Assembly (NCBI RefSeq): GCF_030996345.1
Contig: NZ_CP118747.1
Span: 866,001 to 930,000, forward strand
Source: Acidithiobacillus sp. AMEEHan
GTDB taxonomy: Bacteria > Pseudomonadota > Gammaproteobacteria > Acidithiobacillales > Acidithiobacillaceae
Direction: 5' to 3'
Length of the DNA: 64,000 nt
A program made the translations under genes and the position numbers. The notes under the pieces were generated by a model, which was not told where the DNA came from, did not search any database, and saw only the letters and a program-made list of their open reading frames with translations. Positions 1 through 8,743 of this stretch are shown piece after piece. Each line of letters begins with the position of its first letter. Position 1 is the stretch's first letter.

Positions 1-2
1 AA

Positions 3-821
3 TTAGGCCCGGAATCCGTGGTGATCACCGCTCTCGACAAGGTCAGCCTGAGTGTTGCCCATCAGGCGCAGGCTGCGTTCTATCGTCCGGGGCAAGTGGT
101 GGAACTTGGCCGCGCGGAGTCCGGCGTTGGGGAGCGCGGCACCCGCTGGAGGATCGTGGGTACCGAAAATGGCAAGCTGCAAGTCGTCCCCTTGCATGCG
201 GAGGCGAAAGCACCAGTACATCTCAGGCCCTCGACCACACTGCAATTGTTCGATGTGCGCCCGATGGAATTGCGCGAGGGCGACCAAGTTTTATTCCGAC
301 AGAACGACAAGAGCCGAGACATCGATCTTCGCAACGGCGATGATGCCGTCATTGCCATCCAGAATGGAAAAGCGTTCGCAACGCTGCGCGATGGAAAGTC
401 GATAGAGCTGAAAGCCAGTGAAGTCATGGATTATGGCTACTGCCGCACCGTTCACGCCTCCCAAGGCGCCACGGTGGATCGGGCGATCGTCATCGCCGAG
501 CGTAGCCGCGCTGGGGCGAACCTCGGCTACGTCGCGCTGAGCCGAGAGAAACTTCACCTGGAAATCCTGACCGACGACAAGGAAAGGCTGGTCGAGAGTT
601 GGGGGAAATACGTACAACAAGAATCTGCGCGGGAGGCAGCGATGCGCGGCACACTGCAAAGTGCCAGAGACCAAGCCCGAGAAGTTATCTCTTGCCAGCT
701 GGCCCATGCTCGTGCCGAAGAAAGAACTCAGCGCGAAACCCGGAAAAGAGAAAAGGCACGAGACACCCTGACCGCCAAAAAGCAACGCAGCCCTGCTTAC
801 GACCAAGGCATTGGTTGGTGA
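3..821 (+). CDS. Conjugative relaxase/helicase, C-terminal part
   Basis: The reading frame is open to the left window edge, so only the C-terminal ~272 residues are present. The segment with GYCRTVHASQGATVDRA followed by YVALSRE is the UvrD/RecD-type helicase C-terminal signature found in TraA and TraI/TrwC relaxase-helicases, which nick oriT and unwind the transferred strand. A charged, helical tail rich in Arg and Glu follows and ends in GIGW. Its position just upstream of a TraK/L/M-like set supports a role in conjugation. Whether the relaxase domain is MOBF or MOBQ cannot be told because the N terminus is outside the window. Confidence 0.75.
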   Translation, partial: LGPESVVITALDKVSLSVAHQAQAAFYRPGQVVELGRAESGVGERGTRWRIVGTENGKLQVVPLHAEAKAPVHLRPSTTLQLFDVRPMELREGDQVLFRQNDKSRDIDLRNGDDAVIAIQNGKAFATLRDGKSIELKASEVMDYGYCRTVHASQGATVDRAIVIAERSRAGANLGYVALSREKLHLEILTDDKERLVESWGKYVQQESAREAAMRGTLQSARDQAREVISCQLAHARAEERTQRETRKREKARDTLTAKKQRSPAYDQGIGW

Positions 822-1162
822 CACTGGCCGAACCCTGCGATCCTGCCGAAATGCTGGCGGCAACGAGCGTGAGCCAACTCGACCGCGAGCCTTCTCCGGC
901 AGCACAAACGCCACATCCCGCCAGGGTGCGTTTGTGCGGATAAAAGCCTACCCGCAGGGTGGGCGTAACCCAACGTAACTACATGGAAACATTCCGTGGG
1001 TACACGGCAAAGCGTGTGAATCAACGCTCTTTGTGAGGCATTCCCGTGCCACTCCGTGTCAACCAAAAATCAAACCGTGTTTTGGGTTGACATTGCGCCA
1101 GCTACGGGTGAGCGGCGCAAATCTGGCACAGGGCGCGGATGCCGCTTTCAGGAGGATGTCGT
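822..1162. other. Intergenic region, candidate origin of transfer
   Basis: A 341-bp non-coding gap between the relaxase gene and the accessory transfer genes. It contains an imperfect inverted repeat (TGTCAACCAAAA at 1057-1068 against TTTTGGGTTGACA at 1080-1092, one bulged base), a second short hairpin (GCCTACCC/GGGTGGGC near 943-961), and repeated GTAAC near 965-978. oriT sites usually sit next to relaxase genes and carry inverted repeats, so this is the best oriT candidate here. No nic consensus could be assigned with confidence; the repeats could also be promoter or operator elements for the downstream genes. Confidence 0.4.
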
Positions 1163-1474
1163 ATGGCGCGAACGCTTACCGCAAAGGTGCTTCCCTACCT
1201 CGAAGCCATCGAGGCGGCGCACAGGGCCGGCGAATCGTGGAAGGATATTGGTGCGTTGGTGGAAGCGGCTATAGACGTGCGTTTCGGGTCGCCCATTTGT
1301 TTTGGAAATGCGGTCCGACGGGCACGCAAAGGGGTGGACGATGGGCGCCTATGGGTCGAGCAACGGCCCTTGCCCGGCATGGCGCACAAGCCTGTGGGTC
1401 TATCGCCAATTCATAAAACACCGATATCACAGGAACCACGTAAATCACTTTCTGTTGATCTGGATAAACCGTAA
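1163..1474 (+). CDS. Small TraK-like accessory transfer protein (tentative)
   Basis: A 103-aa protein starting at an ATG with AGGAGG about 10 bases upstream. It is the first gene of a three-gene set whose second and third members look like TraL and TraM of IncP-type systems, so by position it corresponds to TraK, an oriT-binding protein. The first 60 residues are predicted helical (AAHRAGESWKDIGALV) and could be a small DNA-binding fold; the tail is Pro-rich and low in complexity. Sequence resemblance to TraK itself is not clear to me, so the name rests on context only. Confidence 0.45.
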   Translation: MARTLTAKVLPYLEAIEAAHRAGESWKDIGALVEAAIDVRFGSPICFGNAVRRARKGVDDGRLWVEQRPLPGMAHKPVGLSPIHKTPISQEPRKSLSVDLDKP

Positions 1475-1484
1475 AGGAGAGTTT

Positions 1485-2201
1485 ATGAAACATCTGGTCA
1501 TTAGCCATGGCGATAAAGGCGGCGTGGGTAAGAGCATTTTTTCCATGCTTGCTGTTGAGTTTGGGTTGTTCTCCGGACGGAATGTTGCGATTGTGGAGGG
1601 CGATACGAAAATCGGGGATGTGAAGGCGCGGTATGAGGACGTGGTTTCGGTCTTGTCGGTAAATTTGGATAAAAGCGGCAATGACGCCGAGAACGCGATA
1701 GCCACCCTCTTTAGCCACTTGGAAGCCCTGCAGAGTGATTTCGTAGTCATGAACCTCCCTGCCAATTCCCACAAGGCGATTGACGCCTATGCGGAGATTA
1801 TCGCGCCCGTTGCGCAAGAGCTGGGGTTGCAGATCTGTGTGGCGTGGATGATCGGGCGGGAGTCCAGCAGCGCGACCCTGGCGAACGAATCCGCCATCTG
1901 CCAGTTGGCGGATCGCAAAATGGCCGTAGTCAATCGCCACGAATCCGATTTTGACCGGGATTACTACTGGTTCACGGCTCCGCAGTATCGGGAGAAGTGG
2001 ATCGCATCGGGTGGTTTGACTGGGGAAATCCCGGAACTGGCGTCCCGCGTAGGAGCCAGGGTGAAGGAATACCAGGGCCAGTCTTTTGCCTCGCTGACGG
2101 GTCCGGAAAGCCCGCTCTTCATTGTCGAGCGACAGATCATCAAGCACTGGCTGCAAAAATCTTGGCAAGGGTCGGTGATCCCCTTGCTGGAGGGGGAATG
2201 A
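1485..2201 (+). CDS. ParA/MinD-family ATPase, TraL-like
   Basis: A 238-aa protein that starts at 1485 behind AAAGGAGAG. The N terminus carries the deviant Walker A motif KGGVGKS at residues 11-17, typical of ParA/MinD ATPases, followed by IVEGDTKIG as the region that pairs with it. TraL of IncP transfer regions is a ParA-like ATPase in the same relative position between traK and traM. It probably acts at the membrane or on DNA during transfer; a partition role is also possible, but no ParB-like gene is next to it. The next gene starts 3 bases after its stop. Confidence 0.6.
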   Translation: MKHLVISHGDKGGVGKSIFSMLAVEFGLFSGRNVAIVEGDTKIGDVKARYEDVVSVLSVNLDKSGNDAENAIATLFSHLEALQSDFVVMNLPANSHKAIDAYAEIIAPVAQELGLQICVAWMIGRESSSATLANESAICQLADRKMAVVNRHESDFDRDYYWFTAPQYREKWIASGGLTGEIPELASRVGARVKEYQGQSFASLTGPESPLFIVERQIIKHWLQKSWQGSVIPLLEGE

Positions 2202-2204
2202 ATC

Positions 2205-2984
2205 ATGCGCGATGAGACCCAAAAAGAAACGACGAACACGGAACCGATGTCCCAGGTACTGAAGGGGATCAGTGCGGAGGATCTCGGTGGATTCCTCGAC
2301 TGGTCAACGCGCTTTCGGATCGGCCCAGACGACCCGATGTGGGGCGCAGTACTTGCGACGAAGATCTCTTACCAGGCAGCGGCGGTGTCCATGGAGGCTG
2401 CGGCCGACTTATCCGCCCAGGTGGCCACAATCCCGGAGATCATCTATCGAGGAGCGAGGCGCGCGGCCAACGAAGTGGCGACCAGCATCGCAGGGCAGTC
2501 CGACGCGTTTGTGACGCGGCTCGAGGCGGGAGGTGGCAAATTCGCCCGGAACTTTTATGCGGAGGTGGAGCCCCTCCTCGACCAGTCGATGAAGAAAGGC
2601 GGTGAAACCCTGGGAAAGGCCTTGCAGAGCGGCAGCCTCAAGCTAGAGAAAGCAGAGCAGGCGCTTGCATCCCAGCTCTCGGGAGAGGCCATTCAGCGCT
2701 ACATCCAAGGTGCAAAGCAGGAAGCGCTGGCCACCTTCACCGACGAGGCGAGGAAAGCCGCCCAGGCGGCTGTGCGGGCAGATCTCACCTGGTCGTACGC
2801 AGCTACCGGGGCGGTGATTCTGGTGCTGATCCTGACCGGCTGGATCGCCAACGACATCTACCTGCATGCCACCGACCGGATCACACCCGAACCCATCCAG
2901 CGGTACACCAATGGCCAGCGGTATTGCCATCAGGCAGGGCCAGACTATGTGTGCGTTCTCACCAAGGCGCCGCCGGGACCCTGA
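2205..2984 (+). CDS. TraM-like membrane-anchored accessory transfer protein
   Basis: A 259-aa protein with a strong GGAGGGGG ribosome site inside the end of the preceding gene. Residues 1-195 are mainly helical and Ala-rich with coiled-coil character; a single transmembrane segment (AVILVLILTGWIANDIYL) lies near residue 205, leaving a ~40-residue C-terminal tail with two Cys. This architecture and the gene order match TraM of IncP-like transfer regions. The direct function is not known. The three genes are probably co-transcribed. Confidence 0.5.
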   Translation: MRDETQKETTNTEPMSQVLKGISAEDLGGFLDWSTRFRIGPDDPMWGAVLATKISYQAAAVSMEAAADLSAQVATIPEIIYRGARRAANEVATSIAGQSDAFVTRLEAGGGKFARNFYAEVEPLLDQSMKKGGETLGKALQSGSLKLEKAEQALASQLSGEAIQRYIQGAKQEALATFTDEARKAAQAAVRADLTWSYAATGAVILVLILTGWIANDIYLHATDRITPEPIQRYTNGQRYCHQAGPDYVCVLTKAPPGP

Positions 2985-3407
2985 GGCTCTACCATCACGT
3001 CCCATCTCCTTTGGCCTGGCAAGGTCGGTTTGATTCTTCTCTGCCGGGCCATTCGTATGATGGTAGGCTGTGCGCGATTGGTCCACGCCAGGTGTATGCC
3101 AGCAACGATCACCAGCATCTGCGGGACATTGCGGACGCTGGAATCTTATACTATGCTCAACGCCAGAGGCTAATTGAAGATGAGGGTTGACGTGATCTCG
3201 AAGGACTGAAAAAGACTGGAAGCGGACATGTTGGTGGGCTATCTTATCCTTCGGCTTGCTGGGGCTGGGAGTGAGGATTTCATTGTTTTGTCTTATGTTG
3301 ACATTTCATGATAAATTCCGAAAAAACAGCAGGTTGTACTTCTCATTGAGGGCCTGCTATGGGACAGAGTGGTTCCAATCGTCCAATGGATAACATTGTG
3401 AGTTGAT
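2985..3407. other. Intergenic region without convincing gene
   Basis: About 420 bp between the transfer set and a small AT-rich gene. Several short open frames exist but none has a ribosome site with a protein-like composition. Base composition falls from GC-rich to AT-rich near 3250, suggesting a junction between DNA of different origin. I see no IS end, tRNA or clear terminator here. Confidence 0.4.
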
Positions 3408-3710
3408 ATGCTAATAACAAAATGCGCAACTGACTGCCATAACTGCGGCAAAGAAATAACGACACTACGTCCACTCACTATTGATGGGGAAACGGTATGC
3501 TTATATATAGGTTGCACAACAGATAAAAGGTTTGAAGTTGATCTTCCTAAAAAATATTGGTTATCCCTATCCTTGATCACCGGAAACGAAACAAAAGCTG
3601 AGTCATGGCTGGCGGCAAGAATACACGAGACAATAACACTCAGCACAAACACGATCGAACGCTATCTGCGAATCAAGCTTGGAGAGTTACTACAACATGA
3701 GACAAAATGA
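3408..3710 (+). CDS. Hypothetical protein with CxxC motif
   Basis: A 100-aa open frame in AT-rich DNA unlike its neighbours. Near residue 10 it has CHNCGK, a zinc-knuckle-like pair of cysteines, and another Cys at the GCTTDK segment. No family was recognised. The ribosome site is weak. A perfect hairpin follows its stop 20 bases downstream, which supports it being a transcribed unit. The odd composition points to recent acquisition. Confidence 0.45.
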   Translation: MLITKCATDCHNCGKEITTLRPLTIDGETVCLYIGCTTDKRFEVDLPKKYWLSLSLITGNETKAESWLAARIHETITLSTNTIERYLRIKLGELLQHETK

Positions 3711-3729
3711 TGCATTCTGTCTTTTTAAT

Positions 3730-3770
3730 TAAGTAAATATCCTCCGGCTTTGCCGGAGGATATTTACTTA
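3730..3770. terminator. Perfect 19-bp inverted repeat, probable bidirectional terminator
   Basis: Two perfectly complementary 19-base arms (TAAGTAAATATCCTCCGGC and its complement) are separated by a three-base loop. The GC-rich core (CCTCCGGC) flanked by A/T-rich arm ends gives A-tracts and T-tracts on both sides, the pattern of a bidirectional rho-independent terminator between the small gene on the left and the leftward HlyIII-family gene on the right. Confidence 0.7.
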
Positions 3771-3940
3771 TTGATAACTGTAAATTTCTAAAGTGCATTA
3801 TATCCTAACGGTGAATGGCAGCTTTCGCTGCATCACCGCCTATTCCCTAGCAGTCTGCCAGATCCCTCCTAAGCAATCCCGAGGCACACCACGTCCAAGC
3901 AAAATCAGGGGGGAACTGCGATCAACACTTTCCCCGCACC

Positions 3941-4573
3941 TCAGGTGCCTACGGCGAGCCAGATACCCCAGAACTGCAGGGCGGTACCCGCCAACACAAA
4001 GAGGTGCCAGATGAAGTGAAAATACCGACGCGCATCCATCACAAAGAAAACTACACCGGCTGTGTACGCTAGCCCGCCCGCGCCAAGGTACCAAAGGGAA
4101 AGGCCGGGAGCCACCTAGTATAAAGGACCTACCGCCAGCAGAATGAGCCAACCCATGAGGAGATACCACCAAAGGGATAAACCCGCAAAGCGCTCACGGA
4201 AACGCCAAAGAAGCAGGGCACCGACGATAGCCAGCGACCACTCCGCGGCAAAAAGCCCCCAACCGAGAGGCCCGCGCAGCATTAGGATACTCACGGGCGT
4301 GTAGGTGCCGGCAATGAGGCCGTAGATGGCCGTGCGGTCCAGAATCTGCAGACGCTCCTTTTTGGGCCCGCTGCGCCAAGCGTGATAGAGGAGAGAGTTC
4401 AGATAGAGCAAGGCTGCTGTGAACAGAAAGAGTCCCAGTGCCAGGAGAGCCCGTGTCGATAGCGACGACCAGTGCGGCACGACCAGTAAGACAAAAGCGG
4501 CCATTGCAAGCCCCACACCCGCACCGTGGGACACGGCGTTGACCTGCTCTTCTCTACTGGATTGCTCCCGCAT
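3941..4573 (-). pseudogene. HlyIII/PAQR-family membrane protein interrupted by an amber codon
   Basis: The frame starts at ATG 4573 behind GAAGGGG and runs to a TAG at 4115-4117. In the same frame, without any indel, it continues for another 57 codons through YTAGVVFFVMDARRYFHF and IWHLFVLAGT to a TGA at 3941. This continuation is the normal C-terminal part of HlyIII-type seven-helix proteins and carries the last family histidine (IWHLF); the first histidines (AVSHG, LYHAW) lie before the stop. A single CAG-to-TAG change would explain it. The truncated product lacks the last two helices and is probably inactive unless suppressed. Confidence 0.75.
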
Positions 4574-4818
4574 CGCCGCACCCCTTCGCCCGATATACAA
4601 GGGGTTATATCAGCCAGTAGCCCCCATGGCAATCGGCCCAGAGTAGTGCCGATAACTCACCTTTTCCCGCGCTGCGGGCATCGGCATACCGGTGGCTCTG
4701 CCGCCCCTCTCGCTTCGGAGTAGGTAGGTAAGTGAGCTCTCGACTTTGCGGGGGTATACTTGGACTGGTGCTCTAGTTTCTTTCACTTGACTCTTTTTTC
4801 CGATGGGAAGTCGATGCC

Positions 4819-6189
4819 ATGACGATCGATTCGGGACCATCTGACGTAACCACAGAATCGGGCCTCCTGCAACAACTTCCGGAAGAGGAGCGTCAGCGCA
4901 TAGAAGACCGCTGGCGGATTTATCAATTGCGTCACCATCCTTCCTGGTGGCGGCGCCTGCTCCTGTTCCTGAGCCTGATCGGGCCCGGCATTCTCGTCAT
5001 GATCGCTGACAACGATGCCGGCGGTGTCATTACCTACGCCCAAACCGGTGCGATGTACGGCATCGGCTTCTTTATTCCCTTTTTGTTGCTGATGATTCCT
5101 GTCGCTTATATCGTTCAGGAGATGACGGTACGCTTAGGTGCGGTTACCCATCGCGGCCATGCAGAAATGATCTGGGGACGTTATGGGGCCTTTTGGGGTG
5201 TCTTTTCCTTAATTGATCTTACCATTGCAAACATTCTTACCCTGGCAACGGAGTTTATCGGGATCCGGGTTGGCATGAGTGTCTTTGGGGTATCACCTTA
5301 TATCTCGGTGCCGGTTGCCTGGTTCTTTGCCGCTTCTATCATGGTTTTTTTACACTACAGCACTTGGGAGCGTTTGGCGCTCTGGATTGCCGCCGCCAAT
5401 ATCATCTTTGTGCCATTGGCCATTGCTGCGCACCCAAAGTGGGGACAGGTCATCGCTGCCGTGGGCACCTGGCATATTCCCGTCGGCACCGCATTGGGCG
5501 CTTTCACCTACGTTGTTCTAGCGAATTTGGGCACCACTATTGCTCCCTGGATGCTGTTTTTCGAGCAATCCTCTGTGGTTGATAAGGGGCTTACCATTGC
5601 AGATATTTTTGGTGGTCAAGCGGATACGGCCATTGGCAGCCTTTCTATGGGGATAATCGCTATCGCCATCGTCGTATTAACAGGGACACTGGTCTATGGC
5701 CATCCAGGGGCTTCCAATTTTGACATAGAGGCCATCCTGCAGAGCCTGCAACAAAGTCGATTGGGGAACCTTGGTACCGCTCTTTTTGCTCTAGGTCTGG
5801 TCGAGGCTGGACTCATCGCAGCTATCGCCATTACCGCCAGCACTTCCTGGGCGGTGGCCGAGGCTCTCAAGTTGCCACGAAGTTTGAACCTGCGTCCCCA
5901 GCATGCACTACCTTTCTACCTGTCTGGTATTCTCAGCGCTGCCCTAGCGGCTATTGTTGTCCTGATCCCTCATGTACCACTGGGTTTCCTAAATCTTACC
6001 GTTCAGGTGATCGCTTCCATTTTTATGCCAGCCGCCATGCTGTTTCTTCTTATGCTGCTCAATGACCGAGAGATCATGGGCGAATATGTTAATCGGCCTT
6101 GGCAGAATTACTCGGCCTTAACCATTGTCGGATTGCTCATTTTGGCCAATGGGCTTTATGGGTACACTGTGATATTCCACCGAGGCTAG
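4819..6189 (+). CDS. Nramp-family divalent metal transporter, atypical motifs
   Basis: A 456-aa polytopic protein with about 11 hydrophobic segments. The first helix carries LIGPGILVMIADNDAGG at the place where canonical MntH/Nramp proteins have DPGN, and helix 6 has IAPWMLFFEQSS where MPH is expected, so both metal-site motifs differ from classical Mn/Fe transporters. COG1914-type Nramp-related proteins with such substitutions exist and their substrate is less certain. It is divergent from the HlyIII gene, with a promoter region in 4574-4818, and is followed by a small membrane protein 8 bases downstream. Likely metal-uptake cargo of the mobile element. Confidence 0.8.
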   Translation: MTIDSGPSDVTTESGLLQQLPEEERQRIEDRWRIYQLRHHPSWWRRLLLFLSLIGPGILVMIADNDAGGVITYAQTGAMYGIGFFIPFLLLMIPVAYIVQEMTVRLGAVTHRGHAEMIWGRYGAFWGVFSLIDLTIANILTLATEFIGIRVGMSVFGVSPYISVPVAWFFAASIMVFLHYSTWERLALWIAAANIIFVPLAIAAHPKWGQVIAAVGTWHIPVGTALGAFTYVVLANLGTTIAPWMLFFEQSSVVDKGLTIADIFGGQADTAIGSLSMGIIAIAIVVLTGTLVYGHPGASNFDIEAILQSLQQSRLGNLGTALFALGLVEAGLIAAIAITASTSWAVAEALKLPRSLNLRPQHALPFYLSGILSAALAAIVVLIPHVPLGFLNLTVQVIASIFMPAAMLFLLMLLNDREIMGEYVNRPWQNYSALTIVGLLILANGLYGYTVIFHRG

Positions 6190-6197
6190 GACTTGTT

Positions 6198-6398
6198 ATG
6201 CGTAAATATGATGATTTTAACTCGATTACTACCAAAGAGTTTCTGGAATTTTTTGAGGAGGAAACACACCAGCAGCCCTGCCCCCTCAATCGTGCGCCCG
6301 TACAAGGTTGGGTTCGGATCGCCTTCTGGATTCTACGTTTGTATATCCTGGTGATGCTCGTCACAGTAGCTGTTGGCTTTTCCCGTGGGATACATTAA
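6198..6398 (+). CDS. Small single-pass membrane protein
   Basis: A 66-aa product starting 8 bases after the Nramp gene stop. Residues 1-38 are acidic and soluble, residues 41-60 form one hydrophobic helix (IAFWILRLYILVMLVTVAVG). The tight spacing suggests translation coupling with the transporter. No family recognised; it may be an accessory subunit, but that is only inferred from position. Confidence 0.55.
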   Translation: MRKYDDFNSITTKEFLEFFEEETHQQPCPLNRAPVQGWVRIAFWILRLYILVMLVTVAVGFSRGIH

Positions 6399-6671
6399 AC
6401 GCAAAGAATACCTACTTCAAAATATGCCATGGGTTGTTTCCCTAACATCATACATGACCATATTTGTAAACGACAGCTTCCGCTGCGTTCCTGCCATTGG
6501 CACGTTCTCTACTGAATAATCGCGTGGCCAGTCTTTACAGTAACAACGGACGTGGTCGCTACTATCGTCAGCGCTGTGCGCTTGAACAAAAGCGATTGTT
6601 CTCACCCAGCTAACTCGATGACAGAACGACCCGCCAAGGAAAATACGCATCCTGACGTCCGCATTCATGTC
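6399..6671. other. Convergent intergenic region
   Basis: About 270 bp between two convergent transcription units. It is free of convincing genes. No clear terminator hairpin with a T-tract was found by eye. Confidence 0.3.
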
Positions 6672-7133
6672 CTACTCACACTCTATAAAATCCCAAGCGA
6701 GTTGTCCATTGGGCTCCATAAAATAGGGTGCTGCCGTGACCGATCCGGATGTTTGGGTGAGAGGGCATGCCGCCATGGCCTCGAGATAGGCCAACAGCCG
6801 TCGGCGTTTTTTGCTTACCGCTTGCCGTGAGCAGCCCATCATCCTACCCAGTTGTGCCTGGCTTGCACTCGGGAACTCCAGACGCAAGGCCACCAGCTTG
6901 CGGATTGCGGGCGGGGCCAGCCGAATGAGACGCTCTGCGGTTCGGTCATCCTCCAGAAACGGTGCGGCTGCCCCTGACGCCACTACCGCATCCTTCAGTA
7001 GCGCCATGCCCTGAGCATGCTGTTGCCGGATACGACGATTTGCGAGAGCCTCGGACGTGGTCTTGGAGAGCAGTGGATCATGCTCGAGCAACCACCGATC
7101 CGCATCGTCAAGATGAGAGGGTCGTTTGATCAT
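6672..7133 (-). CDS. Helix-turn-helix protein of the replication operon
   Basis: A 153-aa protein; the start at 7133 has AAGGAGGGAGACG directly upstream. Residues ~85-118 (LEFPSASQAQLGRMMGCSRQ followed by AVSKKRRRL) form a classical helix-turn-helix. The gene overlaps the end of the Cys-rich gene by 26 bases and is last in a leftward operon with the RepA-like ATPase and primase, so it may regulate replication or copy number. Exact role is unknown. Confidence 0.65.
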   Translation of the reverse strand: MIKRPSHLDDADRWLLEHDPLLSKTTSEALANRRIRQQHAQGMALLKDAVVASGAAAPFLEDDRTAERLIRLAPPAIRKLVALRLEFPSASQAQLGRMMGCSRQAVSKKRRRLLAYLEAMAACPLTQTSGSVTAAPYFMEPNGQLAWDFIECE

Positions 7134-7371
7134 CGTCTCCCTCCTTGATGAGTTCATAGTGCGTGCAAACGCGCAGGCTGAAGGGATAGCAGACGCCGTA
7201 CCCCGATCCGCCCTTGGGCGGCAAACCGGAGAGCGTGCGCGTGCAACGGCCTAACCCTTGTGGCGGGTTGATGGTATCGGGTTGGAAGTGGGCGCAGGCG
7301 CCACAAGAGACGCGGGTAGGTGCTCCCACGCAGGATGATTCCGCCAAAGAGAAAGAAGGATTATTGCCCAT
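7108..7371 (-). CDS. Cys-rich small protein of plasmid/ICE type
   Basis: An 87-aa protein; ATG at 7371 has a strong AGGAGGTG upstream. It contains CGACAHFQPDTINPPQGLG, GRC, VCYPF and RVCTHYE, a set of five or six Cys and two His that could bind zinc. Similar short proteins with CxxCxHF...NP..G.G.C patterns occur in proteobacterial plasmids and integrative elements; their function is not known to me. It overlaps the preceding ATPase gene by 11 bases, so it belongs to the same operon. Confidence 0.65.
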   Translation of the reverse strand: MGNNPSFSLAESSCVGAPTRVSCGACAHFQPDTINPPQGLGRCTRTLSGLPPKGGSGYGVCYPFSLRVCTHYELIKEGDDDQTTLSS

Positions 7372-8743
7372 TGGCGACACCTCCTGGTGCGCCTTCATGG
7401 GTGCGCTCTCTATCCCCCGTACCCCCTGCCCTATGTGAGGGCGCAGAAGGCGCACTCACATGAGGGGCTGTGACAGGTGCGCTCTCATCATATGAAGGCG
7501 CAGAGGACGCAGAAGGCGCACTTTCTCCGATGGCCTCCCATCCTTTGGCGGTCAAAGCCCATGCCGTTCGGGACTTGCGGTAGGCATCGCGGTAGTCCTC
7601 CCGGCTGATGAGTCCTTCCCGCTCCAGTTGCCTCATGGCGGTGAGTAGTGCGCCGGCGTTGCGGTATTTTTTGCGCGGGAAGCCCACTTCGTCTCGCAGC
7701 ATGGCCCATGCGTTGGTGTGCGCTTTTGGCTCCGGGCTGACACGCTCCCCTCGCCTAACGAAATCCGCCAGCAGGTGCAGCAGGGTGCTGGTCGGCGGTT
7801 CGTTGGGCGCGTCCTCCGCGTCGTGTGCGTTCTCATCCAGCTCCAGCACTCCACCATGAGAGCGCACCAGATGCAGCGGCTCGGCAGTTCGCGGGCCAAT
7901 GTTCAGCTTGTCGAGGCTCAGGGTTAGGCGGCTGTCGTCATCCTTGGCGGGCGTGAGCGATAGGCGCGCGCGTGCGGAATTGTGCCAGGCCGTGCTGCCG
8001 CTGTAGCTTTCGCCCCGACCGTTCACGGCCTGCTTGGGCGTATGGGTTAGCAGCAGGATCGCTGGGTGGCTGCCCACTTGGCGGCATATCTTCGCTAGGG
8101 AGCGCACAAAACCTCGGACCTGTGATCGATCGTTTTCGTTGCCCTCGAAAACATCGCTGGCATTGTCCACAACGACCAAGACGGGCTGGTGCTCAGTAAG
8201 AATTTCCCACAGTCGCTTATATACGGTGGTCGGCGCGATAAAATCGCGACCCGTTTCCCGATCGCGAACCGATTCGCCAAGTGCGGGATTTTCGGTTGCA
8301 TCCAGCACCAGCAGACGCTCGGCCAGGGCATGTGGATTTACGTCCAGAGCGTGGCAGAGGGTAGCCAGGCGATGGCGCAGCAAAGGCTCCGCGTCCTCCC
8401 CAGAGAAAACAAGCACACGGCCAGGCGTTGTCGGTACTCCCAGGAGAGGCAAGCCCATTGCCACCGCAATGGCCAGTTGTAGCGCGAGGGTGCTCTTGCC
8501 GCTCCCACCATGCCCAGATAGCAGACAGATGTGACCACGGGGCACCATGCCGTTCCAGACAAAATCCGGTGGCGGCGAGGGGGTATCGATCACCCCGGCC
8601 ACATCCACGCGCGGCAGGTCCACCAGTGGCTGTGGTTCGGGAAAGCCACCGTCCACACCAGCGGGCTCAGATGGGGACTTGCGGCAGGTTGCGCACCCAT
8701 CTCCGTAGGGCAGGACGTTTTGCGTCCAGTCGCTCTCAAGCAT
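7361..8743 (-). CDS. RepA-like replicative ATPase/helicase (AAA_25 type)
   Basis: A 460-aa protein with Walker A GHGGSGKST near residue 80 and Walker B LVVVDNASD near residue 196, followed by LLLTHTPKQ. This is the RecA-fold arrangement of hexameric RepA helicases (RSF1010 type) and of AAA_25 proteins in plasmids and phages. The C-terminal ~110 residues look like a winged-helix region. It overlaps the upstream primase gene by 8 bases. Together with the primase this forms a self-contained initiation module for the element. Confidence 0.8.
   Translation of the reverse strand: MLESDWTQNVLPYGDGCATCRKSPSEPAGVDGGFPEPQPLVDLPRVDVAGVIDTPSPPPDFVWNGMVPRGHICLLSGHGGSGKSTLALQLAIAVAMGLPLLGVPTTPGRVLVFSGEDAEPLLRHRLATLCHALDVNPHALAERLLVLDATENPALGESVRDRETGRDFIAPTTVYKRLWEILTEHQPVLVVVDNASDVFEGNENDRSQVRGFVRSLAKICRQVGSHPAILLLTHTPKQAVNGRGESYSGSTAWHNSARARLSLTPAKDDDSRLTLSLDKLNIGPRTAEPLHLVRSHGGVLELDENAHDAEDAPNEPPTSTLLHLLADFVRRGERVSPEPKAHTNAWAMLRDEVGFPRKKYRNAGALLTAMRQLEREGLISREDYRDAYRKSRTAWALTAKGWEAIGESAPSASSAPSYDESAPVTAPHVSAPSAPSHRAGGTGDRERTHEGAPGGVANGQ

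Noticed and set aside
1269-2222. A 317-codon leftward open frame opposite the TraL-like gene
   Set aside because: It lies opposite a gene with a clear Walker motif and ribosome site, and its composition is that of an antisense shadow in GC-rich DNA.
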